A stretch of 64,000 nucleotides of DNA. It comes from Acinetobacter lwoffii (GTDB lineage Bacteria > Pseudomonadota > Gammaproteobacteria > Pseudomonadales > Moraxellaceae). The stretch lies in assembly GCF_019048525.1 (NCBI RefSeq), contig NZ_CP077369.1, positions 930,001 through 994,000 on the forward strand. Reading direction: 5' to 3'. Shown here piece after piece: positions 27,504-36,769 of the stretch. The notes under the pieces were generated by a model. The model was not told the DNA's origin and made no database searches. It was given only the letters and a program-made list of their open reading frames with translations. Position numbers and translations under genes: made by a program. Numbering within the stretch: the first letter of the stretch is position 1; every line of letters starts with the position of its first letter.

Positions 27504-28016
27504 TCAAGCTTGATCCAGATTGAGTTGTAAGAGTACCAAATCACGCCATTGCCCAAACTTCTGTCCGACTTGCGGCATATAGGCAGTTTGAACGAAACCC
27601 AGTTTTTCATGCAGACGAATCGATGAGGTGTTTTCTGAATCAATCGCTGCGACCATGATATGCAATTTCTGTACTTGAGCCTGTTCAATTAAATACTGTA
27701 ATAATTTAGAACCCAAACCTTGCCCTGCATAATCTGGATTTAAAAAGATGGAATGTTCTACCGTCTGTTGAAAGCCCTGAATACTACGAAACTGATCATA
27801 ACAAGCATAGCCAGCAACGACTTGATTTTGAATATCTTCAACCACAAAAACCGGGAAATTCTGATTTTTAAGCTGTTTAAACCAGATTTTGAAATAGTTC
27901 AAATCAAAGGCTGTTCTGTTCCAGGTCGCAGTACCATAGAGTACTTCCTGATTATAAATCTTGAGGATGGTTTCAAGATCATGTTCGGTCGCAGGTCGAA
28001 TATCAAAATCAGGCAT
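27504..28016 (-). CDS. GNAT N-acetyltransferase (phosphinothricin acetyltransferase-like)
   Basis: A 170-residue single-domain GNAT enzyme. IRPATEHDLETILKIYNQEVLYGTATW is the typical start of the Pat/YncA group. EHSIFLNPDYAGQGLGSKLLQYLIEQA is the acetyl-CoA-binding motif A (Q-x-x-G-x-G/A form). AIDSENTSSIRLHEKLGF is motif B. It probably acetylates a small amine such as an amino acid analogue; the substrate is not determined. Single gene. Confidence 0.87.
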   Translation of the reverse strand: MPDFDIRPATEHDLETILKIYNQEVLYGTATWNRTAFDLNYFKIWFKQLKNQNFPVFVVEDIQNQVVAGYACYDQFRSIQGFQQTVEHSIFLNPDYAGQGLGSKLLQYLIEQAQVQKLHIMVAAIDSENTSSIRLHEKLGFVQTAYMPQVGQKFGQWRDLVLLQLNLDQA

Positions 28017-28054
28017 ATTCTTGTTCTAGTAGAGGTGAGCTGAAATCACAGTTT

Positions 28055-28083
28055 AAAAAAAGCAGAACCGGAGTTCTGCTTTC
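28055..28083 (-). terminator. Terminator of the Tsx-like gene
   Basis: On the minus strand, AGCAGAA-CTCCGG-TTCTGCT is followed by TTTTTTT. It begins about 14 bases past the stop codon. Confidence 0.85.
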
Positions 28084-28096
28084 GATCATACATCAA

Positions 28097-28822
28097 TTAG
28101 AAATGATATTTCACAAGTGCGCTGACATTGTTTTCATCTTGATTTTTAAGACCAAACTTATTGTTCCACACTGAATGTTCAACACCGAGGTATAAACGGG
28201 TATCTGGAGAAATGTGTTTGCCCGCATTCCATTTCCACTGTGTAGTCCAGTTTAACTCGCTTGCTTGAGCGTCTTTTTCAGCAGTTGACCAATCAAGGAA
28301 GCCATCTACAAGAAAATCTTCAGCACCCAGTTTAAATGGCACACCATAGGTAAGCGTCATTTGATAATCGTCTTTATTGCCAAACACTTTTTCATTGTTT
28401 GCACGATAAAGATTTAAGCTTGCATATTGAAAGTATGGGATATCAAGGTCAAAGCCCACGCCATATAGGAAGTTATCAGCATTATCTGAACCTTCCCACG
28501 TTGTTGAAATAAGCACATCTTTCACTGGACCAAAGGCAAGTTTTTGGCCTGTAACTTCGCTTAAGCTTAAACGTGGTGATAACTCAAAGTACGTACTTTT
28601 AACATCATCGCCACCGCGCAGACGATCCATAAAGAAGAATACATCTGCATATTTAACTTTTGCAGCATATTCAACAGTTAAAGTAGTTTGCTGATCGTCT
28701 ACAACTTCATAGTTTTCACCATAAAGACCTGTAACGCTAAAGTCCTGCCAAACTGGTTTTGCTTGAGCAAATGCTGCAGTTGAAGCCAATGCACAAAGTG
28801 CCGCAAGTTGTGTAAATTTCAT
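28097..28822 (-). CDS. Tsx-like nucleoside-channel outer-membrane protein
   Basis: A 241-residue outer-membrane beta-barrel. The signal peptide is MKFTQLAALCALASTAAFAQA. The mature protein starts PVWQDFSVTGLYGENYEV, and alternating hydrophobic strands run to a C-terminal Phe (ALVKYHF), the BAM recognition signature. The VEYAAKVKYADVFFFMDRLRG segment is shared by Tsx/OmpK-type nucleoside channels. I favour nucleoside uptake, but substrate selectivity cannot be read from sequence. It is a single gene with its own terminator, divergent from a long spacer. Confidence 0.75.
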   Translation of the reverse strand: MKFTQLAALCALASTAAFAQAKPVWQDFSVTGLYGENYEVVDDQQTTLTVEYAAKVKYADVFFFMDRLRGGDDVKSTYFELSPRLSLSEVTGQKLAFGPVKDVLISTTWEGSDNADNFLYGVGFDLDIPYFQYASLNLYRANNEKVFGNKDDYQMTLTYGVPFKLGAEDFLVDGFLDWSTAEKDAQASELNWTTQWKWNAGKHISPDTRLYLGVEHSVWNNKFGLKNQDENNVSALVKYHF

Positions 28823-29830
28823 TTAAATCTATCCCCCCGAGAAAGCAGAATAAGCATACAGATTAATAAGTAAAAATAAAGTTAAAAGTGATCGCTGACT
28901 TAAATATATTTCAGTCCTCATCAGTTGAATGCAGACGATCATCTTCCTCAGTTTTCATTGTCTTTCGCTGATGCTTTTCTAAAGCATTATTTTTTTAATA
29001 AAGTTGAATATGTAGTGCCTTAAAAGACTGAATGTATAACTAAAGATATAAAATCACTTTAATTTACGATGATTAACTTAGAAAATCAGTAAAAAATAGG
29101 TGGGGATATACAGATTGTTTAGTAATTAATTTGGGCCTGAGGCTGAACAGCTTTGTTCTGTTTGTGTAATGAGGTTAGTTTTAAAATCTCAAATGACGGT
29201 CGTTTTATAGGCCTATTTTCGGCATCGTAAAATAAGAGTGATCGGTCTTATATTTCAATTGAAAAACATTTTTGCAGTTTATTATTTTCGAATGACGAAA
29301 GAGTATTTTTCCCGGTTCTGCAAAAGCAACTAAACAATGATAAAGCATATGATCTCTTCAGGACTGTAAGGCTGACTAGGCGCTGATCTTATAAGAAAAA
29401 TTATTAGATAAAAGTGAGCTAATTTTCATAAAAAAATACTTTTAATTTCTTTTTTTTTAGGTTTTCTGGTCGCGTGTTATTTAAGCGATTTATCGGTCTG
29501 GCCAAAAAACATTTCAAATTAAATCGTGTGAAGAGTTGCGCAATTGCCGTTTGAAAAATCCTGCATTTTTGAGCTGAGTAAGCAGTTGTCATAATCGATT
29601 ATTCTTTTGCTAAAAAACCAAAATATCACTTGCATATTTCCCAGATACAGCCGATATTCAAGATATAAGAACACGATTCTGCAGACTCAAAAATGTGTTC
29701 ATCATTCAAAATGGAGGGTGTTATTCCAATCATTTGAAGAAGTGAAATGCGATGCGAAACAGCAAGCTACAAACGTGCCAAGATAAAAAATTTTGCACTC
29801 AAAAGTTACAAAGATTGAGGATGGTAATAT
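28823..29830. other. 1-kb AT-rich spacer between the Tsx-like gene and hpf
   Basis: I see no convincing gene on either strand. It contains the divergent upstream regions of the two flanking genes. There is one orphan plus-strand terminator-like hairpin at 28971-28996, and a long T-run near 29450. A GAGGATGG ribosome site precedes hpf. Confidence 0.5.
28971..28996 (+). terminator. Orphan terminator-like hairpin in the spacer
   Basis: ATGCTTT-TCT-AAAGCAT followed by TATTTTTTT looks like an intrinsic terminator on the plus strand. No plus-strand gene lies between it and the start of the divergent Tsx-like gene. It could end a short RNA transcribed from about 28850-28900, but no clear promoter is visible. 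Confidence 0.45.
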
Positions 29831-30196
29831 ATGAATATTGAACTTCGTACCGATAACCACATTCAGAATAGTGATCGTTTAATTACTTATGTACGGGAAG
29901 AATTAAATCAAGAATTCCAGCGCCACAGCGAGCGTATTACCCATTTTTCAGTCCATCTCAGTGATGAAAATGGCGCCAAAGGCGGCGATGACGATATTCG
30001 CTGTATGATTGAAGCGCGTCCTGCAGGCTTGAAACCTGTCGTAGTCAATCATCGTGGCCATAATGTCGATACTGCGATCCATGGTGCAATTGACCGACTA
30101 AAACGTAGTCTGGAACATGTGATCGAGAAAAAAGACAATGTTCGTCCTGGTGCTCTCGAACTAGCAGACACAGATACTGCGGATATCGAAGAGTAA
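29831..30196 (+). CDS. hpf: Ribosome hibernation promoting factor (HPF/RaiA family)
   Basis: A 121-residue protein of the short HPF/YfiA type. HPF/RaiA proteins bind the 30S decoding centre and inactivate ribosomes in stationary phase. The beta-alpha-beta-beta-beta-alpha pattern is visible (MNIELRTDNHIQNSDRLITYVREELNQEF ... HFSVHLSDENGAKGGDDDIRCMIEARPAGLKPVVV ... TAIHGAIDRLKRSLEHVIEK). An acidic tail follows; there is no long C-terminal dimerisation domain. In many proteobacteria hpf follows rpoN, but here it stands alone behind a 1-kb spacer. Confidence 0.88.
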   Translation: MNIELRTDNHIQNSDRLITYVREELNQEFQRHSERITHFSVHLSDENGAKGGDDDIRCMIEARPAGLKPVVVNHRGHNVDTAIHGAIDRLKRSLEHVIEKKDNVRPGALELADTDTADIEE

Positions 30197-30211
30197 GCCG
30201 AACCGATTTGA

Positions 30212-30233
30212 AAAAGCCCTGCGGGGCTTTTTT
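30212..30233 (+). terminator. Terminator of hpf
   Basis: AAAGCCC-TGCG-GGGCTTT followed by T residues, starting 15 bases after the stop codon. Confidence 0.85.
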
Positions 30234-30323
30234 CGTATTAAACAAAAATATAGTTATGAGAAGCACAACAAATCCTGCTTTATTCGGCATAATAGTCGAA
30301 AACGAATCAAAGTGAGCTCCATC

Positions 30324-30866
30324 ATGTTAACTGCGCAACAACAGCTTTTTGTGCAAGCACTCGAAGAATTAAATCTGGATCAGGTCAAACAGCTGCTGGC
30401 AGATGGACTCAACCCGAATTTTATTGATCATGACAAAGGCCCGGTGATTTCGGTCTGGTCAGATGGCCTGTTTAAATGGTGGGAAGAGGTGTGTGAGCTG
30501 TATGAAACCGGTACACCACTTTCAGAAGATGAGAAACAGGCCCGTTTGGCGGTACATTTGCAGATTTTGGAAGAACTGATTCAGGCCAAGGTAAATCTGC
30601 ATCTGTGGGATGCAGAAGAAATTTATGGCCCGCTCTGGGATGCCGCAAGTGCTGCATGCGCGCCTGCCGTACAGCGTTTACTGGATGAAAAAGTCGATCC
30701 AAATAGCAAAGATGAAGATGGCATGACTATTTTATCTTCAATTAGTGATCTATTCTTTGATTGTGATTTTGATGAAATCAACTGGTCAGAAGCTTTAGAC
30801 GAAGAAAAACAGACGCTAGAGCTGCTTCGCAAGCATGGCGCAAAAATGACCAAAGAACTCAGTTAA
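30324..30866 (+). CDS. Small ankyrin-repeat-like protein
   Basis: A 180-residue acidic cytoplasmic protein. Ankyrin-like helices occur at both ends: VQALEELNLDQVKQLLADGLNPNFID, then AASAACAPAVQRLLDEKVDPNSKDEDGMTIL and LLRKHGAKM. I use the ATG at 30324; the frame also allows GTG at 30312. Such repeats mediate protein binding; the partner is unknown. The gene is followed after 21 bases by a beta-barrel gene, so they may be co-transcribed. Confidence 0.7.
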   Translation: MLTAQQQLFVQALEELNLDQVKQLLADGLNPNFIDHDKGPVISVWSDGLFKWWEEVCELYETGTPLSEDEKQARLAVHLQILEELIQAKVNLHLWDAEEIYGPLWDAASAACAPAVQRLLDEKVDPNSKDEDGMTILSSISDLFFDCDFDEINWSEALDEEKQTLELLRKHGAKMTKELS

Positions 30867-30887
30867 ATTTTAATAAAGAGCTCCAAC

Positions 30888-31643
30888 ATGACAACATTAA
30901 AAACCTTGGGTTTGATTGCACTGGCCGGTTGTAGTGCACAGCTTTTCGCAGCAGATTTTGAATTTGATCGACCAGGTGAAGGTCTGAGTACTGGAATTAC
31001 TCCAGTCGGAAATGTCGCTTGGGAGCAAGGCTTGCCTACAGCGCGTTATAGCAAGTCGGGCGATCAGACCGCGACCACACTCAGTGCAGATATGTTGTTA
31101 CGTACCGGACTCAGTGATGATCTGGAATTGCGTTTAGGTTGGGCTGGCCCGACTTGGACCCAAGTGAAATCCAATGGCCAGACCGAAGAAGATGATGGTC
31201 TGGGCGATGTTAGTATTGGTCTGAAAAAGGCCATTGATTTGGATGATGACAAACTCAGTATGGCTTTGCTGGCCGAAGCCATCATTGCAACAGGCAATGC
31301 CGGTTTCACTAATGAAGAAGATATTTACAGCTTGGGTTCTGTCGTGTCGTATCAATATAATGACTTGGTCAGTACCGCATTGACCATGCGTTATGAATGG
31401 CAGGACAGCAACTGGGCAGTGTCTGCGATTCCTTCTCTAGGCTACCGCATTACTGATCGCTGGTCAGGTTATTCTGAACTGATTTACCGTAAAGCTGAAA
31501 GTGTCGATAATCAATACGCGCTCGGTACCGGGGTTATGTATGCCTTAAACGACCGTGTCCAATTGGATGCGAATGTCGGTGTAGATCTGGATGGTGCAGA
31601 TCGAAGTTACTTCTCAGGCCTAGGTTTCTCTGTGCTGTTCTAA
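30888..31643 (+). CDS. Outer-membrane beta-barrel, MetA-pathway-like transporter family
   Basis: A 251-residue exported protein with a signal peptide ending near FAADF. FDRPGEGLSTGITPVGNVAWEQGLPTARY and LGDVSIGLKKAI resemble the phenol MetA degradation-like family of putative outer-membrane transporters. Strands alternate throughout, and the last residue is Phe (GLGFSVLF). dsbD follows after 16 bases. The substrate is unknown. Confidence 0.75.
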   Translation: MTTLKTLGLIALAGCSAQLFAADFEFDRPGEGLSTGITPVGNVAWEQGLPTARYSKSGDQTATTLSADMLLRTGLSDDLELRLGWAGPTWTQVKSNGQTEEDDGLGDVSIGLKKAIDLDDDKLSMALLAEAIIATGNAGFTNEEDIYSLGSVVSYQYNDLVSTALTMRYEWQDSNWAVSAIPSLGYRITDRWSGYSELIYRKAESVDNQYALGTGVMYALNDRVQLDANVGVDLDGADRSYFSGLGFSVLF

Positions 31644-31659
31644 GTTATTCAACTCACAG

Positions 31660-33504
31660 ATGATGAAATACTCGCAGTTCCCGACCTGGGGGAAAATGCT
31701 TGCCCTGGTTATTTTGGGAAGCACCTTGTTCAGCAGTCCTGCTCAGGCGGAAACTGCATTGTTGTCTGCCGAGCAGGCTTTTCCTGTGAGCGTGATCTCC
31801 ACCAGTCAGCAGCAGGCTGAACTGAGTTGGCAGATTCCAGACAACTATTATCTGTATCAGCATAAAATTGAAGTCCGGCAGGGCAACCAACCGGTGTCGT
31901 TTGAGTTGCCACCCGCTGAAGATTTATATGATGATAACTATGGACATACCCAGGTTTATTATCAGCAGTTAAAGTTTCAAATTCCGACTCAGGCGGGGCA
32001 ATCCTATCAGGTCAGCTGGCAGGGCTGTGCCAAAGACCGGATCTGTTATCCGCCACAAACCATTCAGTTCAAGACCGATTTGTCTGGTCTGGTGCAATTT
32101 GAAGCTACCGGATCAGGAACAAAGCGTTTACTCGATCTGAATACTTCATCACTGCAACACAATACCCTATTTAATGCAGCGGACTCCTCAGAATCTACAG
32201 CAAATGAAATCTCTGCATCAGCCAACACACAAACTGAACCCTATGCAGCACAAGACCAGAAATGGTCAGCCCAACTGCTTGAACGCTCTTTGGGCTATGG
32301 GCTTTTGCTGTTCTTTGGCTTAGGCATTTTACTGGCTTTTACACCGTGTTCCTTGCCGATGTTGCCGATTCTGACCTCGCTGATTGTACGAGATAGTAAA
32401 GGCCTGAAAGCCTGGATGATTGCACTGACTTTTGTCAGCAGTATGGCCGCTGTCTATGCAGTACTTGGCCTAATTGCATCTTCGGCCGGCCTGAATTTTC
32501 AGCGCTGGTTGCAGCAACCGGGAACCCTGATCGCATTTAGCATCCTGTTTGTCCTATTTGCCCTGAATCTGTTTGGCCTGTTTGAAATCAAACTGCCGCA
32601 ACGTCTGGTTCATCGTCTGGATCGGGCACAGGCCATGCAGCAGGGAGGCGGTCTGGTCAGTGCCGGTGTCATGGGCATGATTTCGGCGCTTCTGGTGGGG
32701 CCATGCATGACCGCACCGCTGGCAGGCGCATTATTGTTTATTTCCCAGACGCAAAGTCAGTGGCAGGGAGCTTTACTGCTGTTTACTTTAGGTTTTGGGA
32801 TGGGCACGCCTTTATTGCTGGCCAGTATTCTGGGTGCACGGATTCTGCCTAAAGCCGGGCATTGGATGAATCAGATCAAAGTGCTCTTTGCCTTTATCAT
32901 GCTGGCGCTGGCGCTGTATTTTATTCGCCCACTGATTTCAGAAGCCGCTTTACAATGGTTATCCCTAGCTTTGGGTATGACCTTCGTGGCTTATGTGCTG
33001 TTCCGGATTTTCTGGCATCGTACCGGTTTGAGATGGCTATATATCCTGTGTCTGGTACTGGCCGTCCCCTATATCGCTTATAGCCAATATCAGCACAGTC
33101 AGCGTTTTTTTGTGGAGCAGGCGAGCACAGAAGCCAAGTGGCATGTGGCACGTAGTGCAGCAGAATTTCAGCAGATTTTGGACAGGGCACCACAAGGGCA
33201 AAAGATTATTATTGATGTCTACGCCGACTGGTGTGTTGCCTGTCAGCCGATCGAACATCGTATTTTAAAATCTGCAGCGGTACAGCAGGCGCTTGCGCCA
33301 TATTTCCTGATCAAGCTGGATTTAAGCCAATATAATGTCTCTCATCAAGCGCTGTTAAACCAATGGGAAATTCTCGGGCCGCCGACGTATTTATTCTTGA
33401 ATGCGCAGCAGCAGGAAATTAGGGGTTTACGTTTAACCGGTGCTTTTAGCGAGGCAGAATTGCTGGCACAGCTGCAAGCACTGGCTCAAAGTGAAAATCC
33501 ATAA
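31660..33504 (+). CDS. dsbD: Thiol:disulfide interchange protein DsbD
   Basis: An inner-membrane protein that moves electrons from cytoplasmic thioredoxin to periplasmic DsbC-type partners. It has a signal peptide (about 1-30) and an N-terminal immunoglobulin-like domain with its Cys pair in GCAKDRICYPP. Eight membrane helices follow, with Cys in FTPCSLPMLP and LLVGPCMTAPLAG. The C-terminal thioredoxin domain carries DWCVACQPIE. At 614 residues it has the family length. Start at 31660 or the next ATG. It complements dsbB at 12445. Confidence 0.95.
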   Translation: MMKYSQFPTWGKMLALVILGSTLFSSPAQAETALLSAEQAFPVSVISTSQQQAELSWQIPDNYYLYQHKIEVRQGNQPVSFELPPAEDLYDDNYGHTQVYYQQLKFQIPTQAGQSYQVSWQGCAKDRICYPPQTIQFKTDLSGLVQFEATGSGTKRLLDLNTSSLQHNTLFNAADSSESTANEISASANTQTEPYAAQDQKWSAQLLERSLGYGLLLFFGLGILLAFTPCSLPMLPILTSLIVRDSKGLKAWMIALTFVSSMAAVYAVLGLIASSAGLNFQRWLQQPGTLIAFSILFVLFALNLFGLFEIKLPQRLVHRLDRAQAMQQGGGLVSAGVMGMISALLVGPCMTAPLAGALLFISQTQSQWQGALLLFTLGFGMGTPLLLASILGARILPKAGHWMNQIKVLFAFIMLALALYFIRPLISEAALQWLSLALGMTFVAYVLFRIFWHRTGLRWLYILCLVLAVPYIAYSQYQHSQRFFVEQASTEAKWHVARSAAEFQQILDRAPQGQKIIIDVYADWCVACQPIEHRILKSAAVQQALAPYFLIKLDLSQYNVSHQALLNQWEILGPPTYLFLNAQQQEIRGLRLTGAFSEAELLAQLQALAQSENP

Positions 33505-33514
33505 TTTAGTTCTT

Positions 33515-33568
33515 AAAAAAAGCTGAACCCGTTTAAGAAACCTGCATCTGTACTGGCACCGGTTCAGC
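33515..33568 (-). terminator. Possible terminator of the diguanylate cyclase gene
   Basis: On the minus strand, GCTGAACC (inside the last codons) pairs with GGTTCAGC downstream of the stop codon, followed by TTTTTTT. The loop of about 30 bases includes the stop codon. The long loop makes this tentative. Confidence 0.45.
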
Positions 33569-34729
33569 ATAAGCTTTGACCAGATTACGCCCACCGGCTT
33601 TGGCCTGATAAAGCGCCTGATCAGCCTGACTCAATAACTGCTGCGGGTGTAATTCCGCGCTAGAAATGGCAATCCCGAAACTGGCGGTCACCGGAATCAG
33701 CTCATCCTCATCACTGAAAATCTGCAATTGCTGAATGGCGATGCGGCAGCGTTCAGCCACTTGTTCGGCTTTTTCCAGACTGGTATTTTTAAGCACCAAA
33801 ATAAATTCTTCCCCGCCAAAACGGCCGACTACATCACTTTCGCGCAATTGCTGATTCAGCACGGCACTCACTTCGACTAAGGTTTCATCACCCTTATGAT
33901 GGCCATAGTGATCATTAATTTTCTTGAAATGATCCAGATCTAATAGCACTAAAGCATAATTGGGAGTGGCTGCGGCATTCAGTTTATCCAGACATTGGTT
34001 GATACTACGGCGGTTAAACAGATTGGTGAGCGGATCAATCTGGCTCAGCTGTTTGATCAGCTGCTCGCGATGACGCCATTGACTGAGCAGAATCTCGAAT
34101 AACACCATGCAGACGGCCAGAATTGGCAAAATGAAATACAGCATCGATAACAGCCAGAAACCATTATAAAAAAGCTTGTCATCGATATTAAAGAGCGGTG
34201 AATAAGGTAATTGATGACTGAAACTTAAATAGGCACATCCGCCCAGAAAAATGGAGGCAGGAATCAGCATGCTATACACCAGCGTGCGATGAAACAGCAC
34301 CAGACCGACCATAATTAAGCAGACGTAAGCGGTGGTAGCGACCGGACTGATCACGCCGACAATATAGGCATCCCGGCATAGCGAAACCACAAAGGTGCCG
34401 ACTGCCAGATAGGGTAGATAACGTTCCACCAGACGGTTGCCCTGAAATTTATAACAAGGATAAATCAGTAAGGCTAAAATCAATAAAAAACTGCCGTTCA
34501 GCACGACTTGTGAATGAACCCGTTCAATCTGTACATATTGCCAATACTCAGGATTGAATAAAACAAAGAGATCCCAGCCGAGCCAGGTCAGATGTACACC
34601 GCATCCCAAAGTCAGCATCAGGATGCATTTCTTCAGGATACGCCAGTTCATCACGACTTCATCTTCGACCAGATATTTCTTGATTCTGTGTCTTAGCACT
34701 TTTTCTAATACAGGCGATATTCGCTTCAT
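33533..34729 (-). CDS. Diguanylate cyclase (GGDEF), membrane-bound
   Basis: A 398-residue inner-membrane enzyme predicted to make cyclic di-GMP from two GTP. The N-terminal part (about 30-215) contains about six membrane helices. The GGDEF domain (about 235-390) has the active motif GGEEF near residue 303. It also has an intact RxxD product-inhibition site (RESD) five residues earlier, plus LDHFKKINDHYGHHKGD. There is no EAL domain or known sensor domain, so the signal detected is unknown. It is convergent with dsbD. Confidence 0.9.
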   Translation of the reverse strand: MKRISPVLEKVLRHRIKKYLVEDEVVMNWRILKKCILMLTLGCGVHLTWLGWDLFVLFNPEYWQYVQIERVHSQVVLNGSFLLILALLIYPCYKFQGNRLVERYLPYLAVGTFVVSLCRDAYIVGVISPVATTAYVCLIMVGLVLFHRTLVYSMLIPASIFLGGCAYLSFSHQLPYSPLFNIDDKLFYNGFWLLSMLYFILPILAVCMVLFEILLSQWRHREQLIKQLSQIDPLTNLFNRRSINQCLDKLNAAATPNYALVLLDLDHFKKINDHYGHHKGDETLVEVSAVLNQQLRESDVVGRFGGEEFILVLKNTSLEKAEQVAERCRIAIQQLQIFSDEDELIPVTASFGIAISSAELHPQQLLSQADQALYQAKAGGRNLVKAYAEPVPVQMQVS

Positions 34730-35069
34730 GGTCCCGGTCTGACTTTAATTGTTATGGCAGATTTTTTAAGACTTATTGGATATTTATAGCTTTATTTACA
34801 CAAGATAACATAAGTTTGAATGCTTGATAAACAACAATATTTAAAACATTTTTGTGATTTAGTTGATATCTGATCTGCTCATTCTTTGCCTATAGCATAA
34901 GTGATCTAGGCTATACCAAAGGGTTCTAATCAAAATTAAAGAGGTTAAGAGGCATACAGTTTTGTTCTAAATTCAGGATGATGTGTTTTATTTGTGCTAA
35001 TTATTTCAAGATAGTCAATCGTTAAAATGGCTGCATTGTTAGAAACAACCAAAGATAAAGAGCGAAGCC
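34730..35069. other. Intergenic region between the cyclase gene and azoR
   Basis: 340 bases of AT-rich DNA holding the divergent upstream regions. AGCGAAG before the azoR ATG is a weak ribosome site. I see no gene, RNA or clear repeat. Confidence 0.5.
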
Positions 35070-35639
35070 ATGAAAGTTTTACAGATTGATTCCAGTATTT
35101 TAGGAGATGCTTCTATTTCGCGTCAGTTGACTCAGGCCGTGGTGGAACAATTGCAGCAAAAATATGCTGAGGCCATTGAAGTTGAGTACCTGGATCTGGC
35201 TGCACAGCCTATTCCCCATCTTACCGCCGAAATTTTAATGGGCCAGAATGCAGAACAAACGGCATTGGGCGAGGAAATTTTAGATCAATATTTACAGGCT
35301 GATGTCGTGGTGATTGGTGCAGCGATGTATAACTTCGGTTTGCCATCAACCCTAAAAGCCTGGATTGACCGGATCTGTGTCGCGGGACGTACTTTTAAAT
35401 ATACCGAACAAGGTCCTGTGGGTTTGGCGGGCAATAAGAAAGTGTATATTGCCAGCAGCCGTGGTGGTGTCTATGGCGAGCAAAGCCCGGCTGATTTTCA
35501 GGAGGCTTTCCTGAAAACCGTGTTTAACTTTACCGGTGTGAATGATATCGAAGTGATTCGTGCTGAAGGAGTGAACATGGGCGAAGCGGTTAAAGCCCAA
35601 GCATTGCAAACTGCATTGCAGCAAGTTCAGGCCATTTAA
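35070..35639 (+). CDS. azoR: FMN-dependent NADH-azoreductase
   Basis: A 189-residue flavodoxin-like quinone/azo reductase. MKVLQIDSSILGDASISRQLTQAVVEQL is the FMN phosphate-binding start. GAAMYNFGLPSTLKAWIDRICVAGRTFKYTEQGPVGLAG and ASSRGGVYG are the AzoR family signatures. It reduces quinones and azo compounds with NAD(P)H in the cytoplasm, probably in electrophile defence. Single gene with its own terminator. Confidence 0.92.
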   Translation: MKVLQIDSSILGDASISRQLTQAVVEQLQQKYAEAIEVEYLDLAAQPIPHLTAEILMGQNAEQTALGEEILDQYLQADVVVIGAAMYNFGLPSTLKAWIDRICVAGRTFKYTEQGPVGLAGNKKVYIASSRGGVYGEQSPADFQEAFLKTVFNFTGVNDIEVIRAEGVNMGEAVKAQALQTALQQVQAI

Positions 35640-35657
35640 AACCTAAAACCTCTTTTC

Positions 35658-35685
35658 AAAGGGTCAGCTACGGCTGACCTTTTTT
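35658..35685 (+). terminator. Terminator of azoR
   Basis: GGTCAGC-TACG-GCTGACC followed by TTTTTT, about 22 bases after the stop codon. Confidence 0.88.
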
Positions 35686-35701
35686 ATATGCTAAATCATG
35701 C

Positions 35702-36613
35702 TTAATCTCGGTCCAGACGATGGGCAAATTCTGCAAGATCGGTCAGGGCCTGTTTGGCTTCATCGAACCAGGCACTGAACATCTGGAAGTTGTGCCACAT
35801 GCCGGTATACAATTTAAATTCGACCTCGACACCTGCCTGTTCCGCTTTTTCTTTAAAACGACTAGCATCATCCAGCAGAATTTCCTTGGAACCTACCTGA
35901 ATATGAGTCGGTGGCAAGCCAGTTAAATCGGCGAAAAAAGGAGAAACTTCCGGATCACCACGATCAATCGAACGCGGCACATAATATTCAATCCCGGTTT
36001 GAACTGTTTCCAGAGACAGTAGGGCATCATGCTTCTGGTTATAACGTAAAGATTCACTGGTCAACGTTAAATCCAGCAGTGGAGACAGCAGAATCAGACC
36101 GCTGACCTGTGGCAGACTTTCCTGCTGTATTTTGAGTGCCAGCGCCAAGGCCAGATTGGCCCCGCAAGAATCGCCGGACAGAATAATATCTTTGGCCTGA
36201 ACACCTTGATCCAGCAGCAGATTATAGACATCAAACAAGGCTTCTAATGCTTCTGGATAGGCAGATTCGGGTGATAGCGGATAATCGACATGCAGCACCT
36301 GCATCTGGGTTCGAGCTGCAATTTGAGTCATAAAGGCACGATGGGTATTTAAAGAACCTAAGTAAAATGCGCCGCCATGAATATGAAAAATCAGCTGGGT
36401 CGATTCCTGCTGCGGCTTAATTTCTTCCGCGCGCAGTCCGGCCAATCGAAGCGAGCGAATCTGTACCGTTTTATCCTGAGGAAAAAGTTTGCACATCTGT
36501 TCCAGTGCAATGCGCATCGAACTCGGTGGAAGACTGAATCTGCTCGGGGCACGAATGGCCGTTTTTAAAAAGCTTTCTGTAATTAATTGTTTCGTTAGCG
36601 GGCTTATCTTCAT
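35702..36613 (-). CDS. Alpha/beta-hydrolase, hormone-sensitive-lipase family
   Basis: A 303-residue esterase of the HSL (family IV) type. It shows the oxyanion motif FHIHGGAFYLGS and the nucleophile motif ILSGDSCGANLALAL, which is GDSxG with Cys in place of the usual Ala. The Asp/His part follows: QVGSKEILLDDASRF ... GMWHNFQMF. There is no signal peptide. It acts on short-chain esters in characterised relatives; the substrate here is unknown. Single gene, convergent with azoR. Confidence 0.88.
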   Translation of the reverse strand: MKISPLTKQLITESFLKTAIRAPSRFSLPPSSMRIALEQMCKLFPQDKTVQIRSLRLAGLRAEEIKPQQESTQLIFHIHGGAFYLGSLNTHRAFMTQIAARTQMQVLHVDYPLSPESAYPEALEALFDVYNLLLDQGVQAKDIILSGDSCGANLALALALKIQQESLPQVSGLILLSPLLDLTLTSESLRYNQKHDALLSLETVQTGIEYYVPRSIDRGDPEVSPFFADLTGLPPTHIQVGSKEILLDDASRFKEKAEQAGVEVEFKLYTGMWHNFQMFSAWFDEAKQALTDLAEFAHRLDRD

Positions 36614-36769
36614 CTTCCTTCCATCTTTTTGTGCTTTTATTGATCGTATAGATTATTTACCAACCATATTTACAAGGTTACACTAAATAGTCACACCTAA
36701 AAATTGAAAAATTGTTGTGACTTTTTAATACTACATGGGTCTATTTTCAGACTAAGGAAATGAAGAAAA

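Noticed and set aside
29500..29540. Sigma-54 promoter upstream of hpf
   Set aside because: CTGGCC followed by AAAAAACATTTC lacks the -12 GC and the correct spacing.
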